Below the pieces are notes generated by a model. The model was given only the letters and a program-made list of their open reading frames with translations. It had not been told where the DNA came from and did no database searches. Shown here in pieces: positions 1 to 7,600 of a stretch of DNA of 13,117 nt. Position 1 is the first letter of the stretch, and each line of letters starts with the position of its first letter. This DNA comes from Pelagophyceae sp. CCMP2097. Taxonomy: Eukaryota > Sar > Pelagophyceae. Position numbers and translations under genes: made by a program. Location: NCBI GenBank assembly GCA_026770575.1, contig MU657203.1, forward strand, positions 247,816-260,932, read 5' to 3'.

Positions 1-741
1 GAACAGCGCCGGCGCCTCGACGCCCGCCGTCGCATAAGCCCACACGGTGTTCGCGAGGTTTTGCGAGTTGAACGTCGCGATTTTCTTTGGTGCTTCCGCA
101 GCTATTGCCTTGAACAGCGCTGGCGCTTCGACGTTGCCTATCTTGGCGATGCCCCAGCACGCGTTCGCGAGGTGCCGAGATTCCCACTCGTTCGACTCGT
201 TGATGGTGCTCGACGTCGCGCGGTCCACCAACTTCTGCAGGAGCGGCCGAGATGACTTTTTTAACGAACGGCGGAGGATTCCGAGGCGGTGCAGCGACGT
301 GGCGAAGTTGACATAGTTGAAATCGCCGCCCTTGGCCTCGAAGAGCGAAAGGACGTCGCCGGCGGCCTCGCTCGAAACGAGCCGCTTGTTGAGCGCGATG
401 GCCGCTCCTTTGCCGTTGGAACGCGGCTGGGTCGTAGGCGGCTTTCGAGCTGGCGTTGTGTCGGAAGCGAGTTCCACTGCGATCGGGCGGCCGCGCACGG
501 TGGCGCCGTCCATGTCGTCGCGCACGACCTCCGTCTCTGCCGACTCGGTGGTCACGGTGGCGACACCTCGGTCGATTTTGACGCTCGTCACGTCGCAGAA
601 CGGCTCGAACGCTCGGCGCACGTCGTCCGGCGTGGCGTCCCTCGGCAGGTTGCGCACGACGAGCGCCGCTGGGCCACGGGCGGCGAAGCGACGAAGTGGT
701 TGTCGGCGCGCCAGCGCCGCTCGAAGCCGGAACGTATGCAT
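1..741 (-). CDS. RRM plus OPR-like repeat RNA-binding protein, probably organellar (5' part; runs off the window)
   Basis: An open minus-strand frame runs from an ATG at 741 to the window edge (247 codons, no stop). Residues 1-26 are rich in Arg and Ala, with Leu and Phe and no acidic residue, like a mitochondrial or plastid presequence. Residues 27-92 form an RRM: VVRNLP fits RNP2, followed by DDVRRAFEPFCDVTSVKID and MDGATVRGRPIAVEL. The RNP1 position (RGVATVTT) lacks the usual aromatics, so RNA contact there may be weak. After a Pro/Thr-rich linker, residues about 117-247 are helical repeats. HLANACWGIAKIG and NLANTVWAYATAG are 38 residues apart, and each is followed by VEAPALF. This spacing and motif match the OPR/Tbc2-like RNA-binding repeats of algae, which act in organellar RNA maturation or translation. 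An in-frame TAA at 751-753 precedes the ATG, so this start is the only one in this frame without splicing. Family assignment is firm; transcript target and compartment are inferred. Confidence 0.85.
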   Translation of the reverse strand, partial: MHTFRLRAALARRQPLRRFAARGPAALVVRNLPRDATPDDVRRAFEPFCDVTSVKIDRGVATVTTESAETEVVRDDMDGATVRGRPIAVELASDTTPARKPPTTQPRSNGKGAAIALNKRLVSSEAAGDVLSLFEAKGGDFNYVNFATSLHRLGILRRSLKKSSRPLLQKLVDRATSSTINESNEWESRHLANACWGIAKIGNVEAPALFKAIAAEAPKKIATFNSQNLANTVWAYATAGVEAPALF

Positions 742-768
742 GCGAAGCGATTATAATGTATGCATGCG
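734..768 (-). repeat. 24-bp-spaced duplication of the start-codon context, creating an in-frame mini-uORF
   Basis: The 11-mer GTATGCATGCG occurs at 734-744 and again at 758-768. Read on the minus strand, each copy carries ATGCATAC. The downstream copy is the start of the RRM/OPR gene (Met-His-Thr-Phe). The upstream copy at 765-751 gives ATG-CAT-ACA-TTA-TAA, a four-codon ORF (Met-His-Thr-Leu-stop) in the same frame, ending nine bases before the main ATG. If transcription starts upstream of 765, this would be a minimal upstream ORF. The sequence facts are direct; a regulatory role is inferred. Confidence 0.6.
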
Positions 769-1612
769 ACGGTGTGGCGACTCACGACCCCGCCGTGCGC
801 ACTCTGTTCGACGATCCGCGCGATTATTCCAGGCTCCCGATTGGCGCGCATGTGCTCGGAGGAACTCTGCGTTCAAGAAGCATAGGTTTCCCGCGCCGGT
901 CGGCCAGGCTTGGATTCGCGTGGTGCTCCTCTCCGCGCTTGTGTTCCCGCACGCGCCGCAGCCGCCGCGCGCGCATGCGCCGTCACAGCAGAGCGCGCCG
1001 GCCGACCAGGCGCGTGGCTTGGGCCGGGTGTGCCGGTCCTTCTTTCGCCGCTGTAGCGCTGCGCCATCAACATCGAAATGGAACTTAACCTAAGCCAGCC
1101 TACTCGCGTTTCAAAGTTTCCTCTACTTAGAGCTCAGCGACTGCACCAACATACCAAAGGCGCCCTCCGGGGGTCTGCAGTACCTCCGGTGCGCCATGGT
1201 AATTCTATAGGAGAGTCAAGGTGCTTCGGTGGGTGTCTTCCCGCGGTCGCGAACGCCGTCAAATGACGCGGTTCAGGGTTCTGAACCAGCCGCGCGGTCA
1301 CATGACTCGCTTCACTTTCACTTCAACGAGAATTGAACGTTTGATTGAACGTTCAACTGCTTTTGTATCGTTCACGAAACCCTACAATGTCATTCGTCAT
1401 AAGATCGAAATAAAGTTCTTCTTTTGACAAACCCGACCACCTCCGAGTCCCGGCTGCAGGGCAAGGCAGGCGCGGTCAGTCTCGCGCGGGCGGGCGGCGG
1501 CAGGGCGCGGGCGGCAGAGAGACGCAGCGCCGCCGGCGACGGAGGCGCGCAGGGGAAGAGCCCCGCAGAGCCGTTTGAGTGCAGAGCCCCGCTCCGCCCC
1601 GCTACAAACGCC
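742..1612. promoter_or_regulatory. Divergent intergenic region between the RRM/OPR gene and the Zn2Cys6 gene
   Basis: About 870 bp separate two divergent start codons, so this stretch must hold both promoters. It starts GC-rich and becomes more AT-rich between about 1300 and 1430. Visible items are a 12 bp perfect palindrome TTGAACGTTCAA at 1345-1356, preceded by a direct copy of ATTGAACGT at 1332-1340, and CATGACTCG near 1302 (a bZIP-like TGACTC core). No convincing TATA box stands at a fixed distance from either ATG. Open frames here are short, start without ATG, or are R/P/S-rich, and look non-coding. Confidence 0.5.
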
Positions 1613-4600
1613 ATGTCGGCCGGCCGCACCTGCCTTGCATGCAGCCGCAGCAAGGTGCGCCGCGCGCCTGTCTGGGGGATACTCTCGGTTAATCTTTTGC
1701 GGTAGGGATTCCTATAGTAAACGTATAGTAAACCTCAGTAAACCTCTAGGTAAAATGCGACCGCGAGACGCCCTGCGCCCGATGCGTCCGCCTCGGCCTC
1801 CGCTGCGTCCGCAACGCGCCCTCGAGAAGAGGCGCCCGGCGGGTTGTTTTGGCGCCGCAGGTGAGACGTTTTTGGTACCCCCGACGTCGCGGACCCCGAA
1901 AAGGGCTTGCTCAACGCAAAAATAGGTGGCCGAACTGCAACTCTTCGCCCCCATGGAGCACGACGCCGTCGCGGACACGTCCTCGCGCATCGAGCGGGAG
2001 ACTGTGCGGAACGGACCGGCGGCGACGGAACAGCTCCGGTGCGTTCCCCTCGCGACAGACCGATACCGCCCACAACTCTTCTGTAGGGCGTGGGCGCTGG
2101 TGGCGCTGCAGCGGAAATCGACGACGCTCCTCGCGCGGACGCTGGCCATGGTGCGTTTCAGGTTTCCCGCGTTTACAGGTTGCCCACAAAGGCCGCAAAT
2201 GCGCCTTTGCGAGGTGTTTGACATCCTTTGCGAGCGGACCCTACGCTGCTGCGGCCCCGAAATATTCAAAGGGGCCGCCGACGAGGCGCGGCGCCGCAAA
2301 GAGCACGTTATACGGCCCGGAGACTGCTCTGGGAACGAACCCGGAGAACGGCCCCTTTCGATGGCCCCGTCGACGGCTCCTTTGGACGGCCCTTTCGACG
2401 ACCACTTTGGACGGCCCTTTAGATGGTCCCTCGACGGCCCCGGAAATGGTGCCTTTCGACGGCCCCTTTCGACGGCCCCGTCAACGAGCCCTTTCGACGG
2501 CCCCTTTGGACAGCCCTGCCGACGGCCCCGGAGATGGCGACGGCCCCTTTCGACGGCCCCTCGACGGCCCTGGAGATGGTGCCGCCCTGTCGACGGCCCC
2601 GTCAAAGGGCCATTTCGACGGCCATTTCGACGGCCCCTTTGGACAGCCCTGTCGACGGCTCCGTCCACGGCCCATTTCGACGGCCCCTCGATGGCGCCTT
2701 TCGACGGCCGCTTTCGACGGCCCGTGTACGGTGGGGTCCGGAGACGGACTCTTCGATGGGGCCCGGAGCCTCTGGGGCCGTCGGAGAATGAACGAGGCCG
2801 AGGATGGTCCGACACGGACCGTGCGGCCCTTCATGGCCCTTGACGGCCCGGCGCCGCCGAGACAGCCCGGGGACGGACCTGAGGCGGTCCGGCACCTCCA
2901 AGTGACGGCCTTCTCCGCTCTGGCAATGCCAAGGACGGCCCTCAAAGGTTCGGCAGGGCCCGTGTACGGCCCGGGGACGGTCCTGAGACGGTTCTGGACG
3001 GTCCGGCGGGGCCGAGACGTGGGACGATCCGGCCGCGCGAAGAGATGGGTCGAGGCGCACCCTCGCCCAAGCGCCTTGTGGGCTCTACAAATACACGCCC
3101 TTTCGACGGCCCCCTTGGCCGGCCCGTGTACGGTCTGGGTTTAGACGGACTCGACTTTGCGACGGGGCCCGATGCGGAGCTTCGGGGGACATTCCCGGGG
3201 GACATTCCGAGGCGGACGGCCTTCTAGAGTCCGGGAATGCCCGAGACGGCGGGTGGGCGGTCCGGCAACGCCCAAGACAGCCCTCGACAGTCCGGCAGCG
3301 CCGAGATGGCCCTTTGGGCGCTCTGGCAGGGCCCGGAGACGGCCCGGGAGCGCCCTCGACGCCTGTTGACAGCCCGGGAGCGCCCTCAACGGGCCTCGAC
3401 GTCCGGGCAGGCCTGAGAAGGCCGGGGACGGTCCGGAGGCGCCCGAGGCGGCCCTTTGCGCTCCGGGGCGCGAAGAGACTTTGGCGATCTCTCTCCCGAA
3501 CTCGCCGGGCCCAACGCGCGCCCACGTTGGATCTAGGCGACCCGAGCGCGCGTCGATTTGCAAGACTTACTCCTCTACAGCCCAACCGCCGCTGCCGCGA
3601 ACAAGCAGGGTGCGTAAACGCCGCGCTTTGCGAGTGCGCGGTATGCGATTCGACGCATCGCTTTGAGAGCGTGGCGTAGGCGCGTACGCCGAGTATCTCC
3701 CGCGCGGGAACCCCTTTGCGTCGACTCTCAATTTTTTCCAAGACGCCGAAGATGCCGAATCTGAAGCCGAAGAAGTTTGCGCGAAGCGCGCGCGGGGCGA
3801 GGCGGTGCCGTGGACTTCGAAAAGCGCCTCTCGACATTTGGCGTCCACCCACTCCCTCCCAAGGCCGTTCGCCGAATTCTTACAAGCCCCGGGGGCAGTC
3901 TGCTGGGGCCGAGTCAGCGTTCGGAGCGGCGTCCGGAGAACGGGGACCCAAGGAGGTCCCTTTGAGATGCGCGCGACTTCAAAACCGACCGTGTGCCTTA
4001 AAAAAGAGGTTCTCGAGGCGCCTTAACTCGAGAGGCTTTCCAAAGGCGCGCTCTCGAGGCTTTTGCGCCGCCACCCCACGCTCCCGCGGTAGGTCGACGG
4101 CTTCATTTCGCACTTTGCCTCGCCGAAGTGCGTCGCACGAACCCCAACCCGGACCTCTGACCCCAACCCGGACAAAAACCGAGCGCCGCCCGTCGCGCCG
4201 CCGCCGGACCGACTTTTGCAGGTTCGCTGCAGAGTACATGGACGCCGCCGCCATGGACAAAATCTACGTGCGTCGCGGCAGCGGGCGCGGGTGCCGGTGA
4301 AAGCGCGGGGCGTCGGGGGGCTTATAAAAAAGACCCCCACCCCCAAAACACCGCGAAAACACCGCGAAATAGGCTCGGAACGAATCGGATCTGCACGAAC
4401 ATTTCATGGACGCCGCTTCGTCGCCGATGATCTCGTGGGCGCTGGCCCAACTGTACAAGGTAAGGCGGGGGGGGGTTATGGGTATTTCTTGGGTATAAAA
4501 AAATCCGCGACTCTTTTTTTCTTCTCGCGACGGAGGCTCCCCGGCCCGCGCTTGCCCTCCGCCGACGCTTTCCGCTAGTCGCTCGCGACGGCGTCGGCGT

Positions 4601-7600
4601 CGGCGCCGTGCAGCGAGTATTTGCTTCCGTGCGAGCATAAAGCGGCGTCTTCACGGTTTGCAAACGTCCGAATTTGAGATGTTTTCGGATGCTTTTCATA
4701 CGGGCCGCGAGACGGGGACCTTGCCTCACGCCGTCGCAGGGACCTTGCCACAGGGACCCTGGCATGGTATTTTCGGGACCGTGCCACGGTCCTCGTCGCG
4801 GAGCCTTGTCGCGGAGCCTTGTGCAGGGGGTTTTGTCACAGGACCGCGTCACAGGAATCTTGGCATAGGGACCTTGTCACCGGGACGTTGCGATGGGGAC
4901 CTTTACAGAGGGTTCTCGTCACGGCGACCTTTTCATACAGGCCTTGTTACATGGGCCTTGTTACATGGGCCTCGTCAGAAGATTCTCCTCACGGTGATCT
5001 TGTCCTAGGGACGTTGTCACACGGCTCGTGTCACACGGGCCTTGTCACAGCCATACCATAGGGATCTTGCCACGGGGACTCTGGAACTCTTGCTAAGAAG
5101 ACCCCGTCAAATGGACCTCGTCTGATAGGGACCTCTTCAAAGGGCCTTCCCAAGGACCGTGTGACGGGGTCCTTGTCATAGGGGCGCGACGTCGGGGTGA
5201 CCCCCTCCTTGACATCCGTCTCTGGGACCTCCTCTACACGGACCCTCCACGGCGAGGCGGTCCGTGTAGGAAGCTCCTCCCCCTATCGGATTCTGCTCCC
5301 TTTTGGATTCGGAATGGCCAATGAGAGGGCTTGAAAATGAAATTTGTTCAGAAAAGCATTTTTGCACCAATCCAAGAGCTTCAAAAGTGTGAATAAGTTC
5401 AGAAGAAGGTTGGAATCCTAGAGGGGATCCTGAATCCACTAGGGGGAAGGACTTCCTACACGGACCTTGTGCACAGGCCCTCTGGGCGGGCCCTCTGGAC
5501 GGGCCCTCGGAACGGCACGGCGCAACGGCTCCTCTGGGCGGCCCCGACGAAGCGGTCCGTCAAGAAAGCCCCTCTGGACGGTCCCTCTGAATGGTCCCTT
5601 TGGGCGGTCCTCTGGACGGGCCCTTTGAACGATCTATCTTGCGGGCCCTCTGGACGGCGCCTCTAGAAGTTCCCTTTGAACAGTTTTCTGGACGGTCTTT
5701 CTCGACGGTCTCTCTCGAGGGTCTCTCTGGACGGTCTCTCGAGACGGCCCTTTTGGACGGGCCCTTTTGGACGGTCCCTCTGGACCCCTCTCGACAGTCC
5801 CTCTGGACGGTCCTTCTGAGCGGCCTATCTGGACGGATCCTTTTGACGGCCCCTTGAAACGGCCCCTCTGGGAGGTCTCTCTACACGGCCCCTCCACACG
5901 GTCCCTCTGGACAGTCCATTTGAACGGTCCCTCGAGACGGCACCGCTCGACGGACGGCCCCTCAGGACGGCCCCAACGAGGCGGTCTATTGAGAAATCTC
6001 CTCTGGAATGTCCCTCTGGACGGTCTTTCTGGATGGGCCCTCTGGGCGGTCTCTATGGACGGGTCCTTTGAACGGTCTCTCTGAATGGCCCCGACGAGGC
6101 GGTCCGGCGAAAAACCCCCTCTGGAGTGCCCCCCCTGACGGTCTCTCTGGACGGGCCCTCTAGACCGCCCCTCTGGACGGGCTCTGTAAACGGTGCCTTT
6201 GGAAGGTCCCTCTCTTCATGGTCCCCTCTAGACAGGGAGTGCGGATCTCTGCCAGCAGGGGGGCCAAGAAAAGAGCCCGCCTCCGGGCCCGTGAGATGTC
6301 TGGGCGGTCCGTCCCAAGACCCCTTTTGGCCATGCCTCGTACGGGGCGCGTACGGGTCCCTCCCTGACTACGTACTGGATCGCATGCGGGAGCTCGGTTG
6401 AGTCGCACGAGACTTTTTGCTGAGGGCCCGTCTCCGAGGGCCCTGCGGAGGGTCCTTTCAAAGGAGTTTGCAAGGGACTGAAAAAGGCCGATGCGAGGCG
6501 ATCCGACTAGAAGGGGTTTCATTTGGTAGGACGGGGATTTCCCGTGCAAGAGGCCGAAGATCCCAGATGCCGTCAAAAGGCACCTCCGTCCGTCGAAATA
6601 TCCTCGAGCAGTCCGTTGATATGTGTCCGTTGAAAGGTTGGGTTGAACCATCCTCGACAAGTCCGTTTAGGTCCGAGGTCGCCTTCCCCGTCGTCCTCAT
6701 CGCCAAAGACGCCTCGCGCGAGACGTTTGGCTTAAAATCCCATTTGGGAGTCTTCCACGGCGGCAGGGTGATCATCGCCGTCTACGATAACACGCCGTTA
6801 CCCTACGACACGCACACGGAAAGGCGAAACGAAGACGAATCGCTGCGCCAGCCGCAACCTTTGGAAAAGGCCTTGTACGCCGTGCCCGGCAAGGCGCAAG
6901 AGGTTGGCCCTTTCAACCCGCCCTTCCACGGCCCGTACGCGGGGCAGTTCGGAAATGCTCAAGCTTTTGGCGCGGCGCAGCCCTTTGCCGGGCAGCCTTT
7001 TGGCAACGCGGGGCAGCACACCGCGGGGCAGCCCTTGAGCACGGCAGGCCAGCTCAACGGGCAGCCTTATGGCAATTTCGGCGCGCAGCCGTTTTCGCCG
7101 CCGCAATCTTTCGAGTCGCAGGCGTATGGCGTGGCCCAGTCTTTGGGCGGGGCGCAGCCTTTAAGCGGCATGGCGCATCCCGGCAACCAGGCTTACGACT
7201 CGCGCCCTCGTCCAAACTCGCGGTTATTCGCAGTCGCTGGTCCGCAACAAGACGCGCGCTTGAAAGACGCGCGATTGTTCGCGGCGCAGGCAGAGGGTTC
7301 GGCGCGAATCGTTCCAAGGCCATTTGAACAGTCGGCGAGGGCCGGTGTCGAACAGCGTCCCGCGGCCGGAATCGAAAAGCGGCCCGTTGCTTTTGTCAAA
7401 GAGCGACCGGCCGCCCGGCCCGTCGAAGCTGCCCATCGGGCCGGTGTCGAAAAGCAGCAGTCCTTCCAACTGCGGGTTTGTGTCGAGAAGCGGCCGAATC
7501 AGTCCTTTGAAGGTCCTTCCGCAAAGGCCCGCTTCGATCGCCCGTTTACGTACGCGCCCTTTGCCGAAGCGTACGTTGCCGAAGCGCACGTTGCCGAAAC

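Larger units (their letters stand above)
4629..6670 (+). other. Intron 9 of the Zn2Cys6 gene, expanded by two minisatellite blocks and an inverted-repeat element
   Basis: The donor GTGCGAG follows TTGCTTCC at 4621-4628 and the acceptor is CCGTTTAG at 6663-6670. The split codon CC|G restores a proline and joins residue 327 to SEVAFPVV of exon 10. The 2042 bp contain array 2 (about 4690-5225), a short inverted-repeat element (5259-5466), array 3 (5467-6230) and 440 bp of weaker repeat debris. Without splicing here, exon 9 would meet TGA at 4675-4677. An extra small exon inside the intron cannot be excluded. Confidence 0.55.

Noticed and set aside
1712..2815. Minus-strand open frame of 367 codons
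   Set aside because: It begins with GTG, half of it is translated minisatellite, and the rest is antisense to exons 2-3, whose plus-strand chain has the zinc cluster and better composition.
1849..3144. Plus-strand open frame of 431 codons
   Set aside because: It reads through intron 2 in the wrong frame, is Arg/Pro/Ser-rich, and stays open mainly because the repeat units rarely contain stops.
4323..4331. TATAAAAAA as a promoter for an ATG at 4406
   Set aside because: It falls inside intron 7, and the ATG at 4406 is codon 12 of exon 8 in the continuous model.
4264..4638. Minus-strand ATG frame of 124 codons with an Arg-rich start
   Set aside because: It is antisense to exons 7-9, whose junctions are phase-consistent with the rest of the plus-strand gene.
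4536..4640. Alternative exon 9 using the acceptor at 4535 after the T-rich tract
   Set aside because: It keeps frame to TAA but ends the protein at 4640 and does not connect to exon 10. The TAG acceptor at 4578 fits the gene's pattern and joins exon 10. It remains a possible short isoform.
4690..6230. CRISPR-like appearance of the short repeats
   Set aside because: Units are contiguous and degenerate with no unique spacers, and the context is an intron-containing eukaryotic gene.
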